Shown one piece after another: positions 27,301 to 33,751 of a DNA stretch of 64,000 nt. Numbering within the stretch: the stretch's first letter is position 1; each line of letters begins with the position of its first letter. Source of the stretch: Colwellia sp. (GTDB taxonomy: Bacteria; Pseudomonadota; Gammaproteobacteria; Enterobacterales; Alteromonadaceae); the NCBI GenBank assembly GCA_013215385.1, contig JABSOY010000009.1:186001-250000 (forward strand), written 5' to 3'. The notes below the pieces were generated by a model that was not told the DNA's origin, ran no database searches, and saw nothing but the letters and a program-made list of their open reading frames with translations. The translations under genes and the position numbers were made by a program.

Positions 27301-27516
27301 CTGATATATCTCCGCCAGCTTTTCCGACCTTATCTCCTTCTTTTTAGTGTATTTTGCTAATTGTAGCTCAGCTTGTTGCTCGGCAAGATCAATCAAACTT
27401 GCGCGCTTGTTTTTCGCTGGCTCACTCTTGTTCTCAATAAAGGTACTCATACAACCAGAAATGATTAAACAACTAATGAATAGTGCGACAGAACGATGGA
27501 CAGGAAAAAGTGCCAT
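24358..27516 (-). CDS. Large TPR-repeat lipoprotein (about 1050 residues)
   Basis: The 1052-residue protein has a lipobox IISGC (Cys22) and tetratricopeptide-type helical pairs almost throughout, e.g. around 205-260, 620-720 and 750-830 (LAELNFRRGEIYYNLQAYSA and YKVKQPQIAVAHFLRVGTVV are clear examples). A low-complexity SPSPSP stretch lies near 630, encoded by a hexamer repeat. It overlaps the preceding 727-residue gene by one base. It is probably a periplasmic or outer-membrane scaffold of the machine; no catalytic motif is seen. Confidence 0.82.
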   Translation of the reverse strand: MALFPVHRSVALFISCLIISGCMSTFIENKSEPAKNKRASLIDLAEQQAELQLAKYTKKKEIRSEKLAEIYQQLLTLEPDAKVKTKVAYRLVQINTEVFENQSFGGTDNDGSDDTALTLTQLKKDEQALSELVVSYQNLLKNHPQHNSNEHIRYQLAKALDLQGRIDESLVEIELLLTQYPTTKYLAELNFRRGEIYYNLQAYSAAINAYDRVMNAPNNDNYLVNSLYMSGWSLFKLNRFADADIAFLKVFEAIIAAEKQLPYQHEFSFTALNNRYQNLAIDTQRVLSVSLSQQAQAQSLLKLVKSNNSSQYLPLYEHILFENLANFLIKKELKSDAEHTYQAYIELERDNIWSARYSLALLDIYHRDGKFSSMHQLKNNYIVQYGLDGTFWYKALLSIKDELLPHLLQFSDEHARRVYAFAQAQPQGKVRINAFSEAATALAAYLAFAKLPDAKELLTRDVLSDEYLYADANFAAQQYVKALESYENIAYYSPFAAPNVNSVKLKSAYATTLTIRELLNTTPTNKDTDNHSLYQQRITERNRLDKLFIEQYPNDERSVQLATHVVQYAFDAKDFSTVQTMSDFTLTTLGIIAPPASQLMADTVKNPAKYSAKNSAVSTSYRTKKLSPSPSPSPSLSPSALKQVQIVSQLTAHSLYEQDRYQSAEDAYLLALDYADKKINTWQEMRNLLASSIYFQAQAYKVKQPQIAVAHFLRVGTVVPESTYRIIAEFDAANLLLANKLWQQAIDVLLQIQKHFPGHEYTASIPAKLALSYEATQQWQLAAEQLLILVANENGLANGSTATNSESAELKREAQYTAADYYLKAGNTAKALAEFRTYAHAYPQPFNIAQEVRFKMSEFYRQSNEPNKRYFWFRKILSFHAKQSKVSPQTIQHRAIELASTAAFSLGVAHQQTFKYVKLNVPLQKSLKRKQTAMKQAIKYYQQVLSFQLAQDVPPTTFNLAEMYRQLAVDVLKSQRPKDLAELALEEYEILLEELAYPFEEKAIEIHLSNAQRAWQNDYDQWVAKSFAILAEIAPALYNKQERSHDVIDDMH
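25601..25640. repeat. GGTGAT-type hexamer repeat encoding a Ser-Pro tract
   Basis: About six imperfect 6-base units in tandem encode SPSPSPSPSLSPS in the large TPR lipoprotein. In-frame copy changes would vary linker length only. Confidence 0.8.
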
Positions 27517-29699
27517 TAAAACCCTTCCTTATGATTCAAGTCAGGAGAAGAATTAGACTGGGTGTTATCTTGTTCAGGTTCGTTAAAGTTAATATTTTGT
27601 GCTTTGGTGTGCTTTTTAGCTGGCAGTAACTGTCTTTCAACTCGTTTATCATATTTTGCCATACGTTCTAAAACAGCAGCCATTTCATGTCGAGCAGTTA
27701 ATAAATGCTGTGCTAATATACCGCGTTGCTTATCGACAAATTGTTGAACTTTATCTGCTATTTTAACGCTAGTCATTACCCTTAACTCAGCGGTACTCTT
27801 TAACAGCGTTTTTATCTCCGTTGCACTTGTTGTAATACGGCCAGCCAAATCTGACAGCAATGATGCTGAGTCTGCAAGGATCACAAAGCGCTTTCTTTGC
27901 TGCTCGGCATGTACTAAAAGTTGCTCAATTTCTTTGAGCTGTTTTTTATGCTGCCATAAACGCTCCGGAAGTTCTTGCTGTAGCTGCCAGTTCAATACAG
28001 CTTCAACACGCTTTACTCTTTTTTTATACTCTTCTACATTTTTGTTGCCATCAAGAAAAGTAATCACTTGCTTACTTTGTTTGATACGCGCTAACCATTG
28101 TTCTTGTCTTTGATTTGCAAAAGCATAACCTAGTTTCTCTACCTCAGCTTTAGTGATAATTTTAGCAAGCTGTTGTTTTTTTGCGTTCAGCTCAGTAATA
28201 ATAGAACGATAATGACCTTGTTGTTGCAGCTCAAAAACCTTAGCTTTTCTGGTGCTATTTAATGCCAGCGTATCTTGCAACCATAGGTTTTTTTGTTGCT
28301 GTGTTTGCAAGTGCGCAGTGATTGAATCTAATTCAATCAGTACTTGGTAATCTGCCTTTAATTCGTTATCTAATAGCGCTTTTTGTAACCAAACCGAGTC
28401 CGTAACATAGCTTTTTTGGCTAACGAAAGGCATAGGCAACTCATTGGCGACTACTGTTTCAGGCTTTGACATTGCCACGCTTTTTTTGCCTGGCGCAAAA
28501 CTTAACAAATTATCACTAGCCAAAAAATCTTCCTGAAAATAAGCTAACTCTGCTAAGCGTTGTTGATATAGCCGCTCGGCATTTTGGTAACTGGTCATAC
28601 CCTCTTCTAGCGACATTTGTTCTGCAACTTGTGTGGCAAGTAACAATGCGGCTTGCCAACCTAAATTAGAATACGGGAAGCGTTCTTTCATTAAATTAAA
28701 GAGCTTAAACGACAGGGTATTTTGTTTTATTTTTTGCGCCGAGAAAGCAAAAATAAACAGTGCTGACTCGCTATAAGGACTATCTTGAGGAAAGTTTTTT
28801 AATTCGTAATAAGCCGCTTCATAATTTTCTTGTTTAACATACAGTTGAGCCAACAATAATTGTGCGTAATCATTTACCGCTTGTTGCTGGTTTTTTTCAT
28901 CATTAACTTTCTCGCTAAAACCACCTTCATTATCAGTCGAAAAAGGGCTGAAAAGTAACTGCCAGAAGGTCTTAGATGGTGGTTGCCAAAAAGTATTTTT
29001 AATCTTAGTTAGTAGCGGCTTAGCAAGTTCAAACTCAGCTCGTTCCATATGTAATAAGGCTTGATTCAATTCGATATAAGCAACCGTAATTGATTGTTTA
29101 TTTAAGCCTTCGTCTACATTGTCTTCTGGTTGAACGGCAGAATAAACCGGTAACTCAGGCCAATAAGCGAGCTGATTAAGAATTTGATATTGGTCACTAT
29201 AAGCGTTCGACACTTGGCTGATTTTACTCAGTGTCGCTCTTGCTGTTTTATTGTCACCTTGCTCAATTTGTTGCTCAGCTAATTGTAATAAGGCGATTAA
29301 GGTTAATTCAGCCGGTGATGTATTAGACTTCGACTCTTGTGTATTATCCACCTTAGAAGCAACATCATCAGCGCCTACTTGTTCTCTTTGTAAATGATAA
29401 AGTGATTGCCTTGCTTGATGATGCAAACCCACAGTCACTTGCAAGCCGGCTTCAAACAGACGACTTTGTGATGATTGGCTATTAAAACGCTGACGATTCA
29501 AACTGATTTGGTTAAGCGCTGCGCCGTAATTACCGGTAAAATAAAAATATAAGGCCTGTCGGTATAGTTTATCTTCGAGCTGTGGACTTGCCTCAACAAC
29601 CTCTGCCGATGTTGGCATAACGGTTGTTAAAATCATCATGCCACTGAGCAACGTGACCTTGACGATTTGTTTAAAAAACGAAGCTAGGTTAAAGCGCAT
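27516..29699 (-). CDS. Exported TPR / coiled-coil protein (727 residues)
   Basis: The protein has a signal peptide (ends near TVMPTSA) and TPR-like helices in residues 45-380 (YFYFTGNYGAALNQI, then paired Ala/Gln-rich helices), followed by a long Gln/Lys/Leu-rich helical region (about 450-680) that should form a coiled coil. No catalytic motif is seen. It is one base from the large TPR lipoprotein and 6 bp after the 194-residue gene. It is likely a periplasmic scaffold bridging the motor to outer-membrane parts, as AglT/GltC-like proteins do in gliding machinery. That comparison is inference. Confidence 0.75.
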   Translation of the reverse strand: MRFNLASFFKQIVKVTLLSGMMILTTVMPTSAEVVEASPQLEDKLYRQALYFYFTGNYGAALNQISLNRQRFNSQSSQSRLFEAGLQVTVGLHHQARQSLYHLQREQVGADDVASKVDNTQESKSNTSPAELTLIALLQLAEQQIEQGDNKTARATLSKISQVSNAYSDQYQILNQLAYWPELPVYSAVQPEDNVDEGLNKQSITVAYIELNQALLHMERAEFELAKPLLTKIKNTFWQPPSKTFWQLLFSPFSTDNEGGFSEKVNDEKNQQQAVNDYAQLLLAQLYVKQENYEAAYYELKNFPQDSPYSESALFIFAFSAQKIKQNTLSFKLFNLMKERFPYSNLGWQAALLLATQVAEQMSLEEGMTSYQNAERLYQQRLAELAYFQEDFLASDNLLSFAPGKKSVAMSKPETVVANELPMPFVSQKSYVTDSVWLQKALLDNELKADYQVLIELDSITAHLQTQQQKNLWLQDTLALNSTRKAKVFELQQQGHYRSIITELNAKKQQLAKIITKAEVEKLGYAFANQRQEQWLARIKQSKQVITFLDGNKNVEEYKKRVKRVEAVLNWQLQQELPERLWQHKKQLKEIEQLLVHAEQQRKRFVILADSASLLSDLAGRITTSATEIKTLLKSTAELRVMTSVKIADKVQQFVDKQRGILAQHLLTARHEMAAVLERMAKYDKRVERQLLPAKKHTKAQNINFNEPEQDNTQSNSSPDLNHKEGF

Positions 29700-29705
29700 A
29701 ATAAC

Positions 29706-30290
29706 TTATAAAATCCATTGTTCAACGCTAATATTAGCGCGATAATTTGATTCATTATCTTCGACTTTTAATTCAATCATCACCACGTCATCATCCTTTT
29801 CGAACTGATGAGTGATAGCTTTTTGCGTGGTTCTCCCTTCACCATCAAGCCCGGTAAATATAGCGGTAAGTTGATGTTTACCCACTTTTAAATTTCCTAA
29901 ATAAACCCGTTGAATTCCTCCTTGTTCAAGCGACTTACGTTGCCGTTCGGTATAGAGAAAACCGGCAACATCTTTGTTATTAATTTTTAGCTCTACGCTG
30001 TCAACTTTAAAAAAACGACCGACGTCTACCGAAACGAAAACAGCAATTTGGGTGCTGGCAGGAAATAATAAGTCTTCTTCCAAAATGAACAAATCTCGAT
30101 TTAACTGCAATACTTGCTTTTTTATATCTTCAAGCGCTGTTGATAACTTGCCATTTGTTGCCGAAGAATCCACTGTGACTGCATAACTTTTTACAGCAAC
30201 AGCTAAAGATAAAATCAACATGCTAACAGCAATCAGCAACGCTTTATTTAAGCGTGTAACACTAGGAGAAGATAAAACATTCATGTTCAT
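29706..30290 (-). CDS. Exported protein with coiled coil and beta-sandwich domain
   Basis: The 194-residue product has a signal peptide (cut near VKSYA), a short helix (residues 45-72, LSTALEDIKKQVLQLNRDL) and a beta-sandwich with repeating strands such as VDSVELKINNKDVAGFLYT and LKVGKHQLTAIFTG, the second of PEGA or AT-rich carbohydrate-binding type. No family is recognised. It lies 49 bp after the DUF3570 gene and 6 bp before the TPR gene. Confidence 0.72.
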   Translation of the reverse strand: MNMNVLSSPSVTRLNKALLIAVSMLILSLAVAVKSYAVTVDSSATNGKLSTALEDIKKQVLQLNRDLFILEEDLLFPASTQIAVFVSVDVGRFFKVDSVELKINNKDVAGFLYTERQRKSLEQGGIQRVYLGNLKVGKHQLTAIFTGLDGEGRTTQKAITHQFEKDDDVVMIELKVEDNESNYRANISVEQWIL

Positions 30291-30339
30291 AAGTTAAACC
30301 TAGGACAAGCTTGACCTTGTCGAAATTTAGATAAAAAGA

Positions 30340-31500
30340 TTAAAAGTAAAGGCTATAAAAAGCACGAATTACGTTCGCTGAAAAACCATATAAAGACTCA
30401 TTACCTACGCCACCTTCAGCCATCGGGTTTCTGAAATTATTGTAGTTAAAATCAATATAATCCCATTGTAACGAAGCTTCAGAGCGCGAACTGCCGAACG
30501 ACAAACTATGGGGCAATGAATACGTGACTCCAATGCCAATGGTCATATTGTCGAAGTCGCTCAGTTCTTTGTCTCGGGCGAGATAGTTTTGTGCGTTTTT
30601 ATAGGGAAATAAGTCGCTATAAAACTTCGCTTCGCTTTGTTGATAATAACGTAGCTTTAGTTCTACTTCGAAGGATTCACCAATGGGGTGGCGATAACTT
30701 AACTCAACATCGTTAGATTTTATTTCCCAACTATCGCTAAAATAGCGATAGTGAAAAAATAACGCGGCTCGATAAGGGAGGTAATAACTGGCCGATATTT
30801 TAGTGGCAAATGAGTTACGTGTTTCGGGGTATATTTCCGATTGATAACCCACTCCTGAAGGGATTGAATTGTCGATGTAGCGCACCGTACGATAAGGGTT
30901 ATTAAGGTATCCCTCGTCAGCAACTGCTTCAAAAGTCAAACTGGCGGTTAAATTACGGGTTAATATTTGATTAATACCTGCACGTAACCGGTATTGCTCG
31001 CTTTCTTCTTCAAAGCTCTCGTCGCCATTACGTTTAATTTCATTATCACCATATGAAAACCCCATGCTTAGGTTGGTTAAATCACCAAACATGTCTTGCG
31101 AGACATTGATACTTAACGATTGGGCAAAATAGTCATCTTCATCACTTTGGCGCAGATTAAGCGACATAATGGTTTTGTCATGTAAGTATTCAATGCCTAG
31201 CTGCCCTTCATTACGTTCTTCTGTGTAGGCACTGGCGGTACTTAATACGTCAACCGAAGCCGATGAAATAGTGTCTAAATAATAATAGGCGGTAACCACC
31301 ACAGACTCTGTCGCCTTTTTTCTCAACAGAATTGCTGGTCCGTCTATTTTCATGCCGCCACCTTCGTAGCTGTGATAAAGCACATCTAAACGTTCGGCGC
31401 CTAAAACCGCCGCTTGGCTTAAGCTAGCACTTAAAGCAAAATTAATGACCAGGCTAAAGGTAACAACAAATTTTAGTGCGGATAAAAAGCGTAATTTCAC
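30340..31500 (-). CDS. DUF3570 outer-membrane beta-barrel protein
   Basis: The start at 31500 (GTG, VKLRFLSALKF) gives a clean signal peptide and avoids overlapping the DUF4266 gene; an upstream start at 31563 would overlap it by 44 bp. The mature protein (from about AAVLGAERLDVLYHSY) shows alternating beta strands, including LSMGFSYGDNEIKR and VELSYRHPIGESFEVELKLRYYQQ in parts, and the final strand NVIRAFYSLYF with aromatic C-terminus, an outer-membrane barrel signature. DUF3570 proteins accompany DUF4266, thioredoxin-family and ApbE genes in several bacteria as I remember; their function is unknown. Early GGGMKIDGPAIL is a conserved loop. Confidence 0.85.
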   Translation of the reverse strand: MKLRFLSALKFVVTFSLVINFALSASLSQAAVLGAERLDVLYHSYEGGGMKIDGPAILLRKKATESVVVTAYYYLDTISSASVDVLSTASAYTEERNEGQLGIEYLHDKTIMSLNLRQSDEDDYFAQSLSINVSQDMFGDLTNLSMGFSYGDNEIKRNGDESFEEESEQYRLRAGINQILTRNLTASLTFEAVADEGYLNNPYRTVRYIDNSIPSGVGYQSEIYPETRNSFATKISASYYLPYRAALFFHYRYFSDSWEIKSNDVELSYRHPIGESFEVELKLRYYQQSEAKFYSDLFPYKNAQNYLARDKELSDFDNMTIGIGVTYSLPHSLSFGSSRSEASLQWDYIDFNYNNFRNPMAEGGVGNESLYGFSANVIRAFYSLYF

Positions 31501-31519
31501 TCGCAGCAGACTCTTGAAT

Positions 31520-31756
31520 TTAGTTACAACCACAACCACCACCTTCGGTACTTTCAGCGCCACGTGCGGCTTCTCGAGCGTCTAATACATGAGCAACGTG
31601 CATATTTGCAATAGGGTGTCGAGAGGCGCTCATAATGGGATCCGCTAAATTTTGTCTTTCATAGGGTTTTACCCAAGGCTCGATTGATAAGCTTGCACAG
31701 CCCGTTAAACTAATAAGAGCAAGTAACAAAGTACCTCTAACAATATATTTAATCAC
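31520..31756 (-). CDS. DUF4266 small lipoprotein with Cys-rich C-terminus
   Basis: The 78-residue protein has a lipobox SLTGC (Cys20), the conserved block WVKPYERQNLADPIM and a C-terminus GGGCGCN. This tail and the length are characteristic of DUF4266. The two C-terminal cysteines are in reach of disulfide or metal chemistry. The next gene in the operon upstream encodes a TlpA-type thioredoxin with its own CxxC, so the tail may be its substrate. It precedes the DUF3570 gene, with which DUF4266 usually occurs. Confidence 0.88.
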   Translation of the reverse strand: MIKYIVRGTLLLALISLTGCASLSIEPWVKPYERQNLADPIMSASRHPIANMHVAHVLDAREAARGAESTEGGGCGCN

Positions 31757-31783
31757 CAGTATTCCTTGTTCAATAAGTTTTTA

Positions 31784-32287
31784 TCATTCTCTAATGAGCT
31801 TTTTAATGGCCTTAGCGTACTTTTTTCCATAACCGTCTTTAAAACCACGGTAGACATAGCGCACGATACCATCACGGTCGACAATCACGGTTGTTGGCAT
31901 CGCTTCTACTTGGTAGGTTGCTGACAATTTATTGGTTTCATCGAAAAATATTGAAAAGCTCAAGTCTAGATTAGCAAGAAAATCTCTACCCGCTTGGTTT
32001 TCTTGCTCAACATTAATGCCCCATACTTGCACACCTAAGTCTTTATATTTATCTTCTAGTGCTTGCAAAACGGGCATTTCTTTACGGCATGGACCACACC
32101 AAGACGCCCAAAAATTAATTAAAATAATGTTGCCACGTTGCTCAGTCAAATTTAGGTTCTGACCTTGCATGTTCTTTAAGGTAAAGTCAGGAGCAGGCTG
32201 CCCTATAGTTACCCCATGGGCATTCATTGATAGTACAAGGGCAAAAATAGCCGATAAACCTCTACGCCAGAACTTAATTAACAACAT
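31784..32287 (-). CDS. TlpA-type periplasmic thiol-disulfide oxidoreductase
   Basis: The 167-residue protein has an N-terminal signal (about 1-25), an AhpC/TSA-like thioredoxin fold and the redox motif CGPC in NFWASWCGPCRKEMP. It ends with PTTVIVDRDGIVRYVYRG, the usual cis-Pro loop. It is exported and likely keeps periplasmic thiols reduced, which fits maturation of the CxxCH heme proteins and the Cys tail of DUF4266 in this cluster. Adjacent genes lie 27 and 49 bp away. Confidence 0.93.
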   Translation of the reverse strand: MLLIKFWRRGLSAIFALVLSMNAHGVTIGQPAPDFTLKNMQGQNLNLTEQRGNIILINFWASWCGPCRKEMPVLQALEDKYKDLGVQVWGINVEQENQAGRDFLANLDLSFSIFFDETNKLSATYQVEAMPTTVIVDRDGIVRYVYRGFKDGYGKKYAKAIKKLIRE

Positions 32288-32336
32288 GTATTTTCCTTTA
32301 TATTAAATGACTACATTCAACTTTAAGGGCTCAATA

Positions 32337-33008
32337 TTAAAAATAAATTGAGACCCCGGTAACAAAGTTAAGATTATGTGTTGTTTTAGACTCACCGGTA
32401 ACTTGGGTATCAAAAATATAGTCACTCATGCCGATATCCCATGCCACCCAGTCATTAATAAACACTCGGTAATTGGCGGTAACATTAACGGTAAATTGTT
32501 CATCGCCGGCAAATTCAGTGCTACCAGCACCTAGCTCTATTGAAAAGATGCTATTAAATACTAAATCTTTACTAAAAAAGATTTCACCCGGCAGCAGGTT
32601 ATAACCAATATTTAAACCGTAATACGTTAGCTCTCGCTGTTCATCAGTTAACAAGGGTGCTGAGTTCACCAGTTTTTCGAAGCTAGTTTCGCCACCTTTT
32701 GCTTGGCCATAACGCGCTTTTAGGTAGAAATTTTCAGTAATATGGTAGCCAATATGCGCTGCTAGCCAACCACTACTTTCAAAATCTTCTATTGAAATAA
32801 TACCGCCTTGTATGCCGACTTCAAAATTTTCAGAATCAAGTAAGTCGTCGAAAATTTGGCGTCGTTCAACATCAGCTTTCACTTGTATTTGTGCATTATT
32901 ATCTTGCTCTGCAGCATTTGTTAAAGATGAGAACGATAAAGCAGCGAGTAATAATGTACTTGCGCTGATAAATGGCGTTAAAAAAATACGCTGAAACCTA
33001 TTTTCCAT
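32337..33008 (-). CDS. Outer-membrane beta-barrel protein (OMP_myx_plus-like), copy 2
   Basis: The 223-residue protein has a signal peptide (LSFSSLTNAA), a short linker, and a small beta-barrel of about eight strands ending in FVTGVSIYF, with the terminal aromatic signature. It has the layout of the small outer-membrane barrels found with AgmX-type proteins in myxobacteria and some Gammaproteobacteria (there GltA/GltB). Its ATG lies inside the end of the preceding barrel gene, overlapping by 31 bp. The two barrels in tandem are likely paralogues. Confidence 0.8.
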   Translation of the reverse strand: MENRFQRIFLTPFISASTLLLAALSFSSLTNAAEQDNNAQIQVKADVERRQIFDDLLDSENFEVGIQGGIISIEDFESSGWLAAHIGYHITENFYLKARYGQAKGGETSFEKLVNSAPLLTDEQRELTYYGLNIGYNLLPGEIFFSKDLVFNSIFSIELGAGSTEFAGDEQFTVNVTANYRVFINDWVAWDIGMSDYIFDTQVTGESKTTHNLNFVTGVSIYF

Positions 33009-33724
33009 GTGTGAATCTCTTCATTAGTGTCTCGGTCAGTTAATGCTAACGAGAGCTTATATTCTGCTCGTAATAAAAAGTTACGAGCAATGTGATATTT
33101 AATGCCTGCGGCGGCACTCATTAAGGTACTTTGTCGCTTTTTTGCATCGGCTAAAACGCTGTGAGGTTTAGTATCAATAAAGCCGCCACCAATACCTATG
33201 TAAGGGATTACTGTCCATTCAGGCATAGGTTGACTGATCAGCATAACTTCATACAGATTACTGTCAGAAATATTGCCTAACGCTTTACCGATTGATACTT
33301 CTGCACTAAATACCGATGTAAAGGCATAACCAAGATGAACGTTATAAAAGTTAGCGCCTGCTAAATCACCATACATAACGCCACCTTCAACATCACGACT
33401 CTGAAAGCTTTTTTGAAAATTATCGTCTTGATTTATCGCTTTTCCATACTGGCTTAGACCCAATAAATCATCCTGATGAAGCCAGCCTTCGATACCACGT
33501 TTATCTTTTACCTTCAGCCAAGATGTGCGTTTAACAAGCACGATAACGTCTTCATTTTTTTCGATAATATGAACTACCGGATAACCGGCACTTGGACCCG
33601 AATGCAGTTCAACAAAAGGTACTTCAATATGTAAGGTAATAGCTTGAGCGGAATCAGCTAATAACCTTGGGCTGGTTAAAATAATAACCAGTGACAAAAG
33701 TATTTTTGCAAGCGTATTAAACAT
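32978..33724 (-). CDS. Outer-membrane beta-barrel with N-terminal SH3 domain, copy 1
   Basis: The 248-residue protein has a signal peptide (cut near RLLADSAQA), a bacterial SH3 domain (about 30-88, with VELHSGPSAGYPVVHIIEKN and SWLKVKDKRGIEGWLH) and a C-terminal barrel ending GFSVFF. SH3 domains of this type bind peptidoglycan or cell-wall peptides, so it could tie the outer membrane to the wall. It precedes the second barrel with a 31-bp overlap and follows the HzsA-like gene by 27 bp. Confidence 0.82.
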   Translation of the reverse strand: MFNTLAKILLSLVIILTSPRLLADSAQAITLHIEVPFVELHSGPSAGYPVVHIIEKNEDVIVLVKRTSWLKVKDKRGIEGWLHQDDLLGLSQYGKAINQDDNFQKSFQSRDVEGGVMYGDLAGANFYNVHLGYAFTSVFSAEVSIGKALGNISDSNLYEVMLISQPMPEWTVIPYIGIGGGFIDTKPHSVLADAKKRQSTLMSAAAGIKYHIARNFLLRAEYKLSLALTDRDTNEEIHTWKIGFSVFF

Positions 33725-33751
33725 AAGTTCCTATTTTAAAATTCAACTTGG

